The notes under the pieces are model-generated. The model was not told where the DNA came from, made no database searches, and worked only from the letters and a program-made list of their open reading frames with translations. A stretch of DNA of 64,000 nt, taken from assembly GCF_020829595.1 (NCBI RefSeq), contig NZ_JAIVFW010000021.1, positions 41,551 to 105,550 of the forward strand, given 5' to 3'. The position numbers and the translations under genes were made by a program. Every line of letters starts with the position of its first letter. Within the stretch, counting starts at the first letter, position 1. The DNA comes from Nostoc sp. CHAB 5844. Its GTDB lineage: Bacteria > Cyanobacteriota > Cyanobacteriia > Cyanobacteriales > Nostocaceae. This document shows positions 16,998-26,774 of this stretch, piece after piece.

Positions 16998-19316
16998 ATG
17001 CGAATTTTGCTGATCGAAGACGACGAAGTTCTGCTCGGTGTCTTGCGGCAATCTCTCACCAGCCAGCACTACGTTGTTGATACAGTCCAGGATGGTCAAA
17101 GTGGTTGGGAATATGCCCAAAGCACAAGCTATGACTTAATTCTGACAGATGTAGGGCTACCTGGACTTGATGGAATTACGTTATGCCAACGCTTACGGGC
17201 TGAAGGTTACACCATCCCGATTTTACTAATCACAGCCAAAGATGCCAGTAGCGATCGCATTCGGGGATTAGACGCAGGTGCAGACGACTATTTAACCAAA
17301 CCTCTAGATTTAGCAGAACTTCAAGCACGTTTAAGAGCTTTGTTACGACGTGGTGAAGTTTCTGCCACAACTGTATTACAAGTAGGCGAATTGCATTTAG
17401 ATCCACGCAGTTGCGAAGTGAAATATGCCAACAAATCCCTAAAATTAACTCCGAAAGAATATTCACTGCTCGAAGTATTTATGCGAAATCCCGCACGGGT
17501 TTTTAGTCGCGGACAACTCATCGAGCATCTTTGGACATTTGACGATCCCCCATTAGAAGAAAGTGTCAAAGCACATATTAAAGGACTGCGCCAAAAATTG
17601 AAGGCAGCTGGGGCTGTAGACTTAATCGAAAATGTTTACGGTTTAGGGTATCGATTGCGGGAGGCAGGAGAAAAAACAACGGGAAAAGAAGATCAAGAAG
17701 TTTTGGCTGTCTCTCAATCTCCTACTTCTGTCATCCCCTCATCATCGATTGAGCAAGAATTTCAGCAAGGAATGGCTCAGCTGTGGCAGCAGTATCAGGG
17801 GTTGATGGTTCAACGCTTACAAGCTCTGCAAACAGCAGCAGAGGCAATCAATCAAGGGACACTCACCCAGGAATTATCTCAAAGTGCTAGAGGGGCAGCA
17901 CACAAGTTAGCAGGCGTGTTGGGGATGTTTGAGAAGGAAGCCGGAACGCTTTTGGCACGAGAGATAGAAGATATTTTGTCATTAGATGCGGCATTACCAC
18001 CAGCCCAAGCACAACAATTTTTAGATTTGGTGCATAAATTGAGTGAAATGCTCAATTTAGAAGAACTTTCATTATCTTTGCCCACAGAAACACCCAGGCT
18101 ATTGTTAATTGATTCCGACCTGAATTTAGGTCGAGAGTTACAGGAATTAGCTCAATCATGCGATCGCAGTTGGCAGCAAGTAGCAACATTAGAGTTAGGC
18201 AAAACATGGCTGCAATCGCACTCAGTCGATTTGGTAGTGTTAGCAACAGATGCTGCCAGACAACAGGAGGATAGTCTAATGTTGTTAGCAGACTTGGCAT
18301 CTCGGACACCGCCCATATCTGCATTAGTACTTGCTGCTGTTGATAGTTTACTAGATCGGGTAGCAGTGGCGCGTGCTGGCGGACGGGGGTTTCTGCATAA
18401 ACCTGTAGCAGCAGTGCAAGTGTGGGAGATGGCAAAGCAATTATTGCAAGTTACCCAACCATTGACAGTTAATGTACTGGTTGTAGATGACGATCCGGTA
18501 TTTCTGGCAGCATTGCGCCCCATGCTCGAACCTTGGGGCATCCGCATGACAGCCTTAGATAACCCTCTACGCTTTTGGGAAGTGTTGCGATCTGTTGTGC
18601 CTGATTTGTTGATTTTAGATGTGGATATGCCGGAAGTTAACGGTATGGAACTTTGTCAGGCAGTACGTATTGATCCTGATTGGCAGGGATTACCGATTTT
18701 GTTTCTCACGGCTCGGAGCGATCGCGCCACGATTCAACAAGTGTTTACTATTGGAGCCGATGACTATGTAAGCAAGCCAGTTGTAGCCGCAGAATTGCTC
18801 ACCCGCATCACCAATCGCCTAGAACGTACCCGCTTACTGCAAAACCTTTCTGGCAAAGACCATCTCACCGGATTACCAAATCAACCTCACTCCAGCCGTG
18901 ATTTAGAACTTTTCATTCAAAAAAGTCAGGATGCAGACATGAGTATGAATAATTCTTTTTGTCTAGCAGTGTTCACAATCATCCAGTTGCAGCAGATTAA
19001 CATTCAATACGGTCATGCTGTTGGTCATCAAGTTTTACAACAGTGGGGTCGCCTGTTTCAATCTTACTTTCGAGGTGGGGAAGTATTAGGATATTGGGGT
19101 AACGGAGAGTTTGTCGTAGGAATGCTGGGATTGACAAAACTAGAAGCAAGCGATCGCCTAGAGCAATTTTTAACTACTTTACGACAACAAGTATTCACAG
19201 CCCAAGATAACAGACGCTTTCAGATCAGCTTTAGTTTTGGGATTGCTGAGTATCCTGCTGATGGTTCGACTTTACAATCTCTGTTTCAATTTGCCAGCGT
19301 CAAAAGTCAAAAGTAA
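16998..19316 (+). CDS. Hybrid response regulator REC-OmpR-HPt-REC-REC-GGDEF (degenerate)
   Basis: A 772-residue multi-domain regulator. Receiver 1-120 (Asp51 in ILTDVGLPG, Lys in TKPLD); OmpR-type winged helix 128-222 (LTPKEYSLLEVF to VYGLGYRL); HPt with the phospho-His in AAHKLAGVLG (near 295); a receiver-like domain without normal acidic pockets (365-475); a full receiver (490-610, VDVDMPEVNG); and a GGDEF domain whose active loop is GNGEF, so diguanylate cyclase activity is unlikely. The C-terminus stops early in VKSQK, encoded by AAAAGTC/AAAAGTA heptamers; the usual GGDEF end (A-D-x-A-L-Y-x-A-K) is missing. Confidence 0.88.
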   Translation: MRILLIEDDEVLLGVLRQSLTSQHYVVDTVQDGQSGWEYAQSTSYDLILTDVGLPGLDGITLCQRLRAEGYTIPILLITAKDASSDRIRGLDAGADDYLTKPLDLAELQARLRALLRRGEVSATTVLQVGELHLDPRSCEVKYANKSLKLTPKEYSLLEVFMRNPARVFSRGQLIEHLWTFDDPPLEESVKAHIKGLRQKLKAAGAVDLIENVYGLGYRLREAGEKTTGKEDQEVLAVSQSPTSVIPSSSIEQEFQQGMAQLWQQYQGLMVQRLQALQTAAEAINQGTLTQELSQSARGAAHKLAGVLGMFEKEAGTLLAREIEDILSLDAALPPAQAQQFLDLVHKLSEMLNLEELSLSLPTETPRLLLIDSDLNLGRELQELAQSCDRSWQQVATLELGKTWLQSHSVDLVVLATDAARQQEDSLMLLADLASRTPPISALVLAAVDSLLDRVAVARAGGRGFLHKPVAAVQVWEMAKQLLQVTQPLTVNVLVVDDDPVFLAALRPMLEPWGIRMTALDNPLRFWEVLRSVVPDLLILDVDMPEVNGMELCQAVRIDPDWQGLPILFLTARSDRATIQQVFTIGADDYVSKPVVAAELLTRITNRLERTRLLQNLSGKDHLTGLPNQPHSSRDLELFIQKSQDADMSMNNSFCLAVFTIIQLQQINIQYGHAVGHQVLQQWGRLFQSYFRGGEVLGYWGNGEFVVGMLGLTKLEASDRLEQFLTTLRQQVFTAQDNRRFQISFSFGIAEYPADGSTLQSLFQFASVKSQK

Positions 19317-19559
19317 AAAGCGCAAAGTTGAGCCAGTCGCGTGGTGAGGCAGCGCGGTCTTGGGGGTTTCCCCCATGAGCGACTGCCGAAGGGGTTTCCC
19401 GACTTGAGCGAACTGGCGTGGCGGTGTCGGTTTCCGTCCCCGCAATCGCCTCAACGCTTGGAACCCCCCTTCGGGTTCGCAGTTCCGTGACTGTCGGGCA
19501 TTGCCCGCCCAACGGACTGCTCACCGCAACGCACTGGCTCGACTTGAGGTGACTGTCGT
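19317..19559. repeat. GC-rich dispersed repeat block
   Basis: About 240 bp much richer in G+C than its surroundings, with short palindromes (GGGGGTTTCCCCC, GAACCCCCCTTCGGGTTC) and motifs GCCAGTCGC, CGACTTGAG and GACTGTCGT. The same motifs recur at 20537-20585, 26730-26766 and 56490-56527, so this is a genome-wide repeat family. No gene. Confidence 0.7.
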
Positions 19560-19705
19560 CTGACTTTTCACGTCATGTGGAAAAGCCGACGAAAAACCTA
19601 ACCCCCTAGCCCCCTTCCCGACGCGGGAAGGGGGAAGATTCAAAGTCTCTCTCCTACAAGGAGAGAGATTTAGAGAGAGGTTTTCCAGATCCCGTGAAAA
19701 GTCAG
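19560..19705. mobile_element. MITE-like palindromic element, copy 2
   Basis: It is nearly identical to the element at 673-818, with the same CTGACTTTTCACG/CGTGAAAAGTCAG ends; internal differences are few (for example CGACGCGGG against CGCGTCGGG). ACTGTCGT flanks it on both sides (19552-19559, 19706-19713). The related repeat at 26753-26766 (GACTTGAGGCGACTGTCGTC) looks like the uninterrupted target. Confidence 0.8.
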
Positions 19706-19787
19706 ACTGTCGTCGGCTTTGCCGACAGTCACGCAACTGCCGCGCATGGTTTCGGTGACAGTCACGCGAGTGGCGTTTGACGTAAGG

Positions 19788-19817
19788 AAACCCAACACCT
19801 AGATTAATGTTGGGTTT
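19788..19817. terminator. Perfect 10-bp hairpin AAACCCAACA/TGTTGGGTTT
   Basis: A perfect 10-bp stem with a 10-nt loop and a short T run at its end. It may terminate transcription leaving the upstream regulator gene, but this hairpin type is also a common repeated sequence in Nostoc-like genomes. Confidence 0.45.
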
Positions 19818-19875
19818 CGCAGGCTCAACCCAACCTACGCCTAATGCACTACACCCTTACCCAAACCTGAATATT

Positions 19876-20020
19876 AATGTGAGGCGACGCATTAACAATG
19901 CGTCGCCTCACATTGTGAATGTGTTGCCTCACATTGTGAATGTATTGCCTCACATTGTGAATGTGTTGCTTCGCATTGTGAATGTATTGCCTCACATTGT
20001 GAATGTGTTGCCTCGCATTG
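19876..20020. repeat. 18-bp-arm palindrome leading a 21-bp tandem array
   Basis: The arms 19876-19893 and 19897-19914 are perfectly complementary over 18 bp with a 3-nt loop. The right arm runs into five 21-bp units (starts 19906, 19927, 19948, 19969, 19990) and a 10-bp partial, core CCTCACATTGTGAATGTGTTG with G/A and C/T changes. Each unit contains CACATTGTGAATGTG, itself a short inverted repeat. There are no unique spacers, so it is not a CRISPR. Confidence 0.85.
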
Positions 20021-20158
20021 TTATATCAAGTTAAGCAGAAAAGTAGCTACGCCTTTTCCCATTCCCAACGATAATTGTTGATAACATCTTGCAGCAGGAT
20101 GAGAAATTCCCAAAATTAGATGTATCGTCAATCCTCAACAGCCTAGTTTCTACTTGTT

Positions 20159-20521
20159 ATGAATGAAACAGCAATCAAATCTCTTAGTGAAATGAAGCGA
20201 GAAACAGATGTGCCTGTTGTGATTACAGATCAACAAGGGTTCGTCACTTATGTAAACGATCGCTTTACCTCCGTTTTTGGCTGGAGTCTGGCTGAAATTA
20301 ACGGTCAAATTGTTACAGTAGTTATTCCAGAGGGTTTTCATGCCCCACACCATCTTGGCTTCTCTCGCTTTCTCTCAACGGAAAGTTCTACTATTCTCAA
20401 TCATCCAGTGCGTCTTGTCGGCATCACTAAAGATGGTAGAGAAATTGCCGCCGAACATTTGATCATGGCAGAGAAACATCAAGAGGAATGGGTGTTTATG
20501 GCCATGTTGCGTCCTCTTTAA
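20159..20521 (+). CDS. Single PAS-domain protein
   Basis: A 120-residue protein that is almost entirely one PAS fold: DVPVVITDQQGFVTYVNDRFTSVFGWSLAEINGQ, then VIPEGFHAPHH and the C-terminal strands VGITKDGREIAAE and WVFMAML. There is no output domain. It could bind a small ligand or act as a detachable sensor for the histidine kinase encoded about 200 bases downstream on the same strand (inference). The region between them holds repeats, so cotranscription is uncertain. Confidence 0.82.
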   Translation: MNETAIKSLSEMKRETDVPVVITDQQGFVTYVNDRFTSVFGWSLAEINGQIVTVVIPEGFHAPHHLGFSRFLSTESSTILNHPVRLVGITKDGREIAAEHLIMAEKHQEEWVFMAMLRPL

Positions 20522-20536
20522 CAGACAAGGAAAGTG

Positions 20537-20567
20537 CTGAGGAGCCAGTCGCACAGGAAGGCTCTGC
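20537..20567. repeat. 31-bp repeat with exact inverted copy near 56500
   Basis: The 31 bases from GAGGAGCCAGTCGCAC to GGCTCTGCCG are found exactly, reverse-complemented, ending at about 56532. They are 36 kb apart and belong to the GC-rich dispersed repeat family. Confidence 0.85.
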
Positions 20568-20654
20568 CGCGCCACTGCGTTGCTGAGTAAAAATACTATT
20601 CCCTTTTTTCATGCGTTTTAGTGTACGCAGTTCATGATGGCTACTTAAATATTT

Positions 20655-20691
20655 ACTTTTTACTTTTTACTTTTCACTTTTTACTTTTTAA
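20655..20691. repeat. Heptanucleotide tandem repeat (ACTTTTT/C)x5
   Basis: Five ACTTTTY units at 20655-20689, about 30 bases before the start of the large hybrid kinase gene. Related units occur at 4311-4331 and in the tRNA-array leader near 63018-63050. Confidence 0.88.
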
Positions 20692-20722
20692 GTATCCCTG
20701 CTGCTAAAACAGGAGTTTGCTG

Positions 20723-23700
20723 ATGAGCATCAATTTAACTGGTTTGGTCAAGCAATTACGGGCAATTTTAGGCAAAATGGAAGCGGTGCTAGGAGCGATC
20801 GCTGATGCTATTGTCTGGACAGGTAGTGATGGCAAAATCCAATGGTGCAATTCTGCTTTCGACCAACTTGTTAACCAACCACATATTCGAGTTCTCAATG
20901 TCAAGCTGAGTGATTTGTTATTCCTGAGTTTAGCGGGTGAAGCAGTTGCACCAGAATTTTATCCCAATATGAAAGTTCTAGAGGGAAAGTGTGAAATCAC
21001 CGAAGAATACGAATGTTATGACGGCAGAAATCGCTCCTTAATTGTCGAAATATCTGGCAACTGCGTTGAACTTCCAGGCGGTGACAAGTCTGCTGTATTA
21101 GTAATTCGAGATATCACTCAAGCAAAGCGCTGGGAAGCAGAACGTTCTTTGGCAGAACAAAAACAAGCAGAAACTCTGTCTCTTTTACAAGCTACATTAG
21201 AGTCTACTGCTGATGGAATTATAGTTGTTAATCAAGATTTTAATGTAGCGGTCTTTAATCAGAAGTTTCTGCAAATGTGGTCAATTTCTGAATCGTTGTT
21301 GCAACCAGATAAAAGCAAAGAACGATTCAAGTTCATGTCTGAACAAATGCGAGATCCAGAAGCTTTTATTGCCAGAGTCAAAGAGCTTTTTTATGAATAT
21401 CCAGAACAGGCAGCTTTTGATTTGATAGAGATGAAAGATGGACGTGTTTTTGAGCGTTACTCTCAACCTCAATGGCAGGGCAATAAAATTATTGGACGTG
21501 TTTGGAGCTTTCGAGATGTTACAGAACGTAAACAGGCCGAAGCCGCTTTACTAAAAAGTGAGCAAAAATTTCGCCACCTGTTCGAGAACTCGCAATTTGG
21601 CATCTTACGCAGTCGCATTGAGGATGGACTAGTTTTAGATGCCAATCAACGACTGGCTGAACTATTAGGTTACACAACTTTAGCCGACTTAATTGGCAAA
21701 AAATTTACCACAGAGTTTTATGCCAACCTCAGCGATCGCCAGCGGATATTAACCCAACTGCGTCAAAAAGGTACACTCAACAACATCGAGTTACAGTTTA
21801 ATCGGCGCGATGGCAAGGTGATTTGGGGCTTGTTTTCCTTACGTTGGAATGTGGAAGACAATTGTATAGAAGCCGTGGTTGCTGACATTAGCGATCGCAA
21901 ACAAGCCGAAGCAGATCTACATCGCAGTCATGCCATCCTCAAAGCCCAACAAGAAGCTTCCATTGATGGAATTTTAGTCGTTGATGAAAATAATCAGATC
22001 GTCTCTTTTAATCAGCGTTTTTGTCAGTTATGGCAAATTTCCGAAACATTTGTCAGTGGTAACAATCGGCGATTACTAGAATTAGCACTAGCGAAATTAG
22101 AAAAGCCACAAGAGTTTCTCGCAAAAGTTGAGTATCTTTATGCCCATCCAGAAGAAGTCAGCCGTGATGAAATTCGCCTCAAAGATGGGCGGACTTTAGA
22201 CCGCTATTCTGCATCTGTGCGATCGCTGACAGAAGATTACTATGGTAGAATTTGGTACTTCCGCGATATTAGCGAACGCAAAACCGCAGAAGAAGCCCTG
22301 CGTCGCAGTGAAAAAAAATACCGCAACATTTTTGAAAACTTTCAAGTGGGAATTGCTCGTATCCGCATCGAAGATGGGTTATTTCTCGAAGCCAATCAAC
22401 GCCAAGCCAAAATTTTAGGTTACAGTTCTGCGGCTGATTTAATTGGCAAACAATTCACCACAGAGTTTTATGCTCACCCAAGCGATCGCCAAAAACTGTT
22501 AGCAGAATTAGAACAGCAAGGTGAGGTACGCAACTTTGAAGTCCAACTACGTCGTCGAGATCAATCTCTGGGTTGGGGGTTATTGTCGCTGAGACGGAAT
22601 GTTGAAGAGGGCTGTATAGATGCAGTCATTACAGATATCAGCGATCGCAAACAAGCCGAAGCCGCACTGGAACATCGCGCCAGGATGGACAACTTACTCA
22701 CCAGCATTTCGCGCCAGTTTATCGATCAGGATGCAGATACCGCCATTAATTTTACACTCCAAGCGATCGCCGAATTTCTGGGGGCAGAATGCAGCTGCAT
22801 CTTTGAATACTACGACCAACAACAGCAATTTCACATGGCCCATGAGTGGCGTAATCCTAGCAGCACCTTATTATTAGCTAATATCAGCGCATCTGAGCCG
22901 TTACCTTGGTTTTATCATCAAATTCTCAACGGTAATCCAATTCAAAGTTTACAAGCATCCCGCATTACCCAGATGTCATCAACAGCACACGCCGAGACAG
23001 AATTAATCAAATCGGTAGTGGCTGTACCAATGATTTACTCTGGCAAAGTTGTGGGACTACTAGAATTAGATGCTATTAATAAATCTAAAACTTGGAGTCA
23101 AGAAGAAATCAACTTATTGCAACGGGTGAGTGAACTGATCGCCATTGGGCGATCGCGGCATAAAGCTGAAGAAGCACTCAGAATTGCCAAAGAAGCCGCC
23201 GAAACTGCCAACCACTCAAAAAGCGCCTTCTTAGCTAACATGAGCCATGAACTGCGAACGCCACTCAATGCAATTTTGGGTTTTGCCCAGCTAATGGAAC
23301 GAGACACTACCCTTAGCAAACGTCAGCGAGACTCTCTAGCAACGATTAACCGCAGTGGCGAACATCTGCTCAACTTAATTAATGATGTGCTAGAAATGTC
23401 CAAAATCGAAGCTGGACGCATTGTTCTGAATCCCACAGCCTTCGATTTATACGGGTTATTGCAAAATCTCCAAGAGATGTTTCGGGTACGTGCTGAGGCT
23501 AAAAAGTTATCACTCTCATTTGAACTTGCGCCTAATTTGCCGCAATACATCTTCACCGACGAAAGCAAGCTCCGGCAAATTCTGATTAACTTATTGAGCA
23601 ATGCTATTAAATTTACCGATACTGGAGGAGTGACATTGCACGTCAAACTGGCAACAACAGCGTTAGCCAGCAACCAGTATCAACCTGTGAGTGACGCTGA

Positions 23701-24688
23701 GGATTCTTTACCTCATAACCAATTCCTCATCTTGTTTGAAATTGAAGATACAGGATTAGGCATCGCCGAAGAGGAATTAGATAATCTATTTCAGCCTTTT
23801 GTTCAGACTGCCAGCAGTACAAAAGTTAGAGAAGGAACAGGACTGGGGTTAACAATTAGCCGTCAATTTGTGCAGTTAATGGGTGGAGATATTCGGCTGC
23901 AAAGTGTAGTAGGACGTGGTTCAACTTTCTATTTCGATATCAAAATTCAACTAGCACAGCCATTAGAAATTGCACCACAAACAGTGCCACGCAAAGTAAT
24001 GGCACTAGCACCAGGCCAACCTGTCTATCGAATTCTCGTAGTTGATGACCGCAAAGACAATTGCGATTTATTAACGCAGTTGTTTAATATGATCGGTTTT
24101 GAAACTCTTGCCGCAGCTAACGGCCAAGAAGCGATCGCACTTTGGCAAGCATGGCATCCCCACCTGATTTGGATGGATATGCGAATGCCTGTGATTGACG
24201 GATATGAAGCAACACGACAGATTCGTGCTATGGAACAGGCGGCAAAATTGTCTTCAACTTCCCAGTCTCGCACTGTGATTATTGCCCTCACAGCCAGCGC
24301 TTTTGAAGAACAAAGGTGTAATATTTTAGCAGCTGGTTGTGATGATCTCATCCGCAAGCCTTTTCGAGAAGATGTCATCTTGAGCAAGATGGCTGAATTT
24401 CTAGGAGTTAGTTATGTTTATGCCCAAGAACCAGAAAATATTGACCAGATGCGATCGGCTACATCTGAATTAGAAACGCTCAAACCCCAAGATTTACTAA
24501 TTATGCCAGAAGAATGGCGGAATGCTTTGTACCAAGCAGCTGTTCAGGTGGACGCAGAAATAATTTTACAGCTAATTGCCCAAATTCCCAAAACTCATTT
24601 AGCTTTATCTGAAAGGCTGACCGATTTGGTAAATCGTTTCTGTTTTGATGAAATTATCGACCTAACTCCAGGTAAAGATAATGTATAG
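20723..24688 (+). CDS. Large multi-PAS/GAF hybrid sensor histidine kinase with receiver
   Basis: The ATG at 20723 is preceded by AGGAG at 20711-20715, seven bases away, and gives 1321 residues. Order: PAS-like N-terminus, then four more PAS units (two alternating types, each ending in DxSDRKQAEA or DVTERKQAEA), GAF (about 665-805), HisKA (FLANMSHELRTPLNAILGF), HATPase_c (NLLSNAIKFTD, DTGLGIAEEE, GTGLGLTI), receiver (VDDRKDNCDL, WMDMRMPVIDG) and a C-terminal helical tail. PAS 3 and 5 (FRHLFENSQFGILRSRIEDG and YRNIFENFQVGIARIRIEDG) are close duplicates. It is followed by an overlapping kinase gene. Confidence 0.92.
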   Translation: MSINLTGLVKQLRAILGKMEAVLGAIADAIVWTGSDGKIQWCNSAFDQLVNQPHIRVLNVKLSDLLFLSLAGEAVAPEFYPNMKVLEGKCEITEEYECYDGRNRSLIVEISGNCVELPGGDKSAVLVIRDITQAKRWEAERSLAEQKQAETLSLLQATLESTADGIIVVNQDFNVAVFNQKFLQMWSISESLLQPDKSKERFKFMSEQMRDPEAFIARVKELFYEYPEQAAFDLIEMKDGRVFERYSQPQWQGNKIIGRVWSFRDVTERKQAEAALLKSEQKFRHLFENSQFGILRSRIEDGLVLDANQRLAELLGYTTLADLIGKKFTTEFYANLSDRQRILTQLRQKGTLNNIELQFNRRDGKVIWGLFSLRWNVEDNCIEAVVADISDRKQAEADLHRSHAILKAQQEASIDGILVVDENNQIVSFNQRFCQLWQISETFVSGNNRRLLELALAKLEKPQEFLAKVEYLYAHPEEVSRDEIRLKDGRTLDRYSASVRSLTEDYYGRIWYFRDISERKTAEEALRRSEKKYRNIFENFQVGIARIRIEDGLFLEANQRQAKILGYSSAADLIGKQFTTEFYAHPSDRQKLLAELEQQGEVRNFEVQLRRRDQSLGWGLLSLRRNVEEGCIDAVITDISDRKQAEAALEHRARMDNLLTSISRQFIDQDADTAINFTLQAIAEFLGAECSCIFEYYDQQQQFHMAHEWRNPSSTLLLANISASEPLPWFYHQILNGNPIQSLQASRITQMSSTAHAETELIKSVVAVPMIYSGKVVGLLELDAINKSKTWSQEEINLLQRVSELIAIGRSRHKAEEALRIAKEAAETANHSKSAFLANMSHELRTPLNAILGFAQLMERDTTLSKRQRDSLATINRSGEHLLNLINDVLEMSKIEAGRIVLNPTAFDLYGLLQNLQEMFRVRAEAKKLSLSFELAPNLPQYIFTDESKLRQILINLLSNAIKFTDTGGVTLHVKLATTALASNQYQPVSDAEDSLPHNQFLILFEIEDTGLGIAEEELDNLFQPFVQTASSTKVREGTGLGLTISRQFVQLMGGDIRLQSVVGRGSTFYFDIKIQLAQPLEIAPQTVPRKVMALAPGQPVYRILVVDDRKDNCDLLTQLFNMIGFETLAAANGQEAIALWQAWHPHLIWMDMRMPVIDGYEATRQIRAMEQAAKLSSTSQSRTVIIALTASAFEEQRCNILAAGCDDLIRKPFREDVILSKMAEFLGVSYVYAQEPENIDQMRSATSELETLKPQDLLIMPEEWRNALYQAAVQVDAEIILQLIAQIPKTHLALSERLTDLVNRFCFDEIIDLTPGKDNV

Positions 24689-26177
24689 CCAGCCATTAGA
24701 GAAACCAAAAGCTAATATTTTAGTAATTGATGATACTCCAGAAAACTTGTATCTCCTAGCTTCCATGTTGACAGAACAGGGTTACAAAGTGAGAAGTGTC
24801 ACCAAAGGTACGGCTGGTTTACGAGGAGCGCAAGCAGCACCACCAGACCTGATTTTACTGGACATTAATATGCCAGAAATGAATGGTTATGAGGTTTGTC
24901 AATGTCTAAAAAATCATGCTCTCACCAGCGACATCCCAGTGATTTTTATTAGTGCTATGAATGATGTTTTAGATAAAGTCAAAGCTTTTACAGTTGGAGG
25001 AGTTGACTATATCACCAAACCTTTTCAAGTCGAAGAAGTGCTGGCACGGGTGGAAAATCATTTAACAATTCGCAGTTTACAAAAACAACTTCAAGAACAA
25101 AATACTAAACTCCAGCAAGAAATTATCGAACGCCAACAAGCCGAGGAAAAATTTGCTAAAGCTTTCCGTTCCAGCCCTAGTCCAATTGCAATTACTACCT
25201 TAAATGAAGGATACTTTATTGAAGTAAATAGTAGTTTTCTCAAAATTAGTGGTTATAGTCTAGAAGAAATTATTGGTCATTCAGTAGCTGACCTCAAGCT
25301 GGGAATTACCCCAGAACAAAATGCTAATATCTGGCAAAAATTACTAGAAACAGGCTCATTACAAAATCAGGAAATAGAGCTGCGTACTAAATCAGGTGAG
25401 TTTAGAATTGTCTTATTATCTGTCGAACTCATTGACTTAGAAGCTAAACAATGCGTGTTAAATATTTTTCATGACATTACCGAACGCAAGCGTTTAGAAA
25501 ACGAATTTATCTCTTTAGTCAGTCATGAATTGCGAACACCACTAACTTCTTTAATTGGCTCACTAGACCTTTTAGGTACAGGACAATTAGGAACACTAAC
25601 TGTCAAAGGTCAGCAAATCCTCAATATTGCCACTAGCAACATCGAGCGTCTAAATCGTCTGGTCAACGATATTCTGGACTTAGAGCGGATGAAATCGGGT
25701 AAAATCGCTATGCAACCATTACCCTGTAACATTGGCGATTTACTGATTCAAGCCGCAGAAGCGATGCAGGCAATGGCAGAGCGATCGCAAATTAACTTAG
25801 TTGTGGAACCAGCCACTGCCCAAATTTTGGCAGATCCTGACCGCATACTACAAACTCTGACAAACTTGATCGGCAATGCGATAAAATTTTCCCAAGCGGG
25901 TGGTACTGTTTGGTTGCGTGTAAAACTGCAAACCAATTACCTGCAAATTGAAGTGCAAGACCAAGGGCGAGGCATCCCGACCCATAAACTACAGTCAATA
26001 TTTGAGCGTTTTGGGCAAGTTGATGCATCTGATTCTCGCAACAAAGGCGGTACAGGATTAGGACTTGCTATTTGTCGCAACATTGTTGAGCAACATCATG
26101 GCAAAATTTGGGCTGAAAGCACTTTAGGACAAGGTAGTAGCTTTTATATCATTCTGCCATTATTAAACGGAGCATGA
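24681..26177 (+). CDS. Hybrid histidine kinase REC-PAS-HisKA-HATPase
   Basis: A 498-residue protein. An N-terminal receiver (VIDDTPENLYLL, DLILLDINMPEMNG, ITKPFQVEEV) is joined by a coiled coil to a PAS domain, then HisKA (SLVSHELRTPLTSLIG) and HATPase_c (NLIGNAIKFS, DQGRGI, GGTGLGLAI). Its start overlaps the stop of the preceding kinase gene by 8 bases (ATGTATAG), implying translational coupling. The receiver-first layout suggests it takes phosphate from the upstream hybrid kinase and passes it on. Confidence 0.92.
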   Translation: MYSQPLEKPKANILVIDDTPENLYLLASMLTEQGYKVRSVTKGTAGLRGAQAAPPDLILLDINMPEMNGYEVCQCLKNHALTSDIPVIFISAMNDVLDKVKAFTVGGVDYITKPFQVEEVLARVENHLTIRSLQKQLQEQNTKLQQEIIERQQAEEKFAKAFRSSPSPIAITTLNEGYFIEVNSSFLKISGYSLEEIIGHSVADLKLGITPEQNANIWQKLLETGSLQNQEIELRTKSGEFRIVLLSVELIDLEAKQCVLNIFHDITERKRLENEFISLVSHELRTPLTSLIGSLDLLGTGQLGTLTVKGQQILNIATSNIERLNRLVNDILDLERMKSGKIAMQPLPCNIGDLLIQAAEAMQAMAERSQINLVVEPATAQILADPDRILQTLTNLIGNAIKFSQAGGTVWLRVKLQTNYLQIEVQDQGRGIPTHKLQSIFERFGQVDASDSRNKGGTGLGLAICRNIVEQHHGKIWAESTLGQGSSFYIILPLLNGA

Positions 26178-26563
26178 TGAGCAAGTGTATCTTAATCGTT
26201 GACGATGAAGAAGATGTCAGAGCGATCGCGCAAATGGGCTTAGAAATGTCAGTAAATTGGACAGTACTGAGTGCTAGTTCTGGCCAGGAAGCTTTAGCGA
26301 TCGCAACTAACAATCAACCTGATGTAATTTTACTGGACATGATGATGCCTGATATGGATGGTCGCGCCACACTCCAACAACTCAAGGCAAATCCTCTTAC
26401 CCGTCGTATACCAGTCATTTTGGTAACAGCAAAAATTCAGCCGTTAGACCAAGAAAGTTTTGCCGAGTTAGATATTGCCGCCGTATTTGTCAAACCTTTT
26501 CGGCCGCTAAAACTGGCTGAACAAATCAGTAGCGCATTAGAAAATATAGCAGTCGAATCATAG
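26174..26563 (+). CDS. Single-domain response regulator
   Basis: A 129-residue CheY-like receiver: VDDEEDVR, phospho-acceptor Asp in VILLDMMMPDMDG, VTAK and VKPFRPLKL. It has no output domain. The ATG overlaps the stop of the upstream kinase gene (ATGATGA), so the two hybrid kinases and this receiver form a tightly coupled phosphorelay operon. The final target is not visible. Confidence 0.92.
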   Translation: MMSKCILIVDDEEDVRAIAQMGLEMSVNWTVLSASSGQEALAIATNNQPDVILLDMMMPDMDGRATLQQLKANPLTRRIPVILVTAKIQPLDQESFAELDIAAVFVKPFRPLKLAEQISSALENIAVES

Positions 26564-26607
26564 ATGAAGACATTTTGAAAACCTGAATGTCAGCAACAGT
26601 AATAGCC

Positions 26608-26635
26608 TTTTTCTCTCACCAGAGTGATAGAAAAA
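26608..26635. repeat. Imperfect inverted repeat downstream of the phosphorelay operon
   Basis: TTTTTCTCTCAC (26608-26619) pairs with GTGATAGAAAAA (26624-26635) with one mismatch and a 4-nt loop. It may stabilise or end the mRNA, but no T tract follows on the plus strand. Confidence 0.5.
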
Positions 26636-26774
26636 TAAGGGTTTGGGATTTTTATCTAGCGAGAGTGACTAAAGAGGGTTAGAGTGATTAAAGAGCGTTA
26701 TTTTTACCTCCTGTTTTCTGGAGACAGCGCCGTGGGCGGCTCTGCCGACTTGAGGCGACTGTCGTCCTCCTGAA

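Noticed and set aside
19906..20020. Possible CRISPR array
   Set aside because: Units abut with no unique spacers, and no cas gene is in the window.
19807..20034. ORF across the 21-bp repeats
   Set aside because: Its repeated VNVLPHI peptide is simply the translation of the tandem array; no start context.
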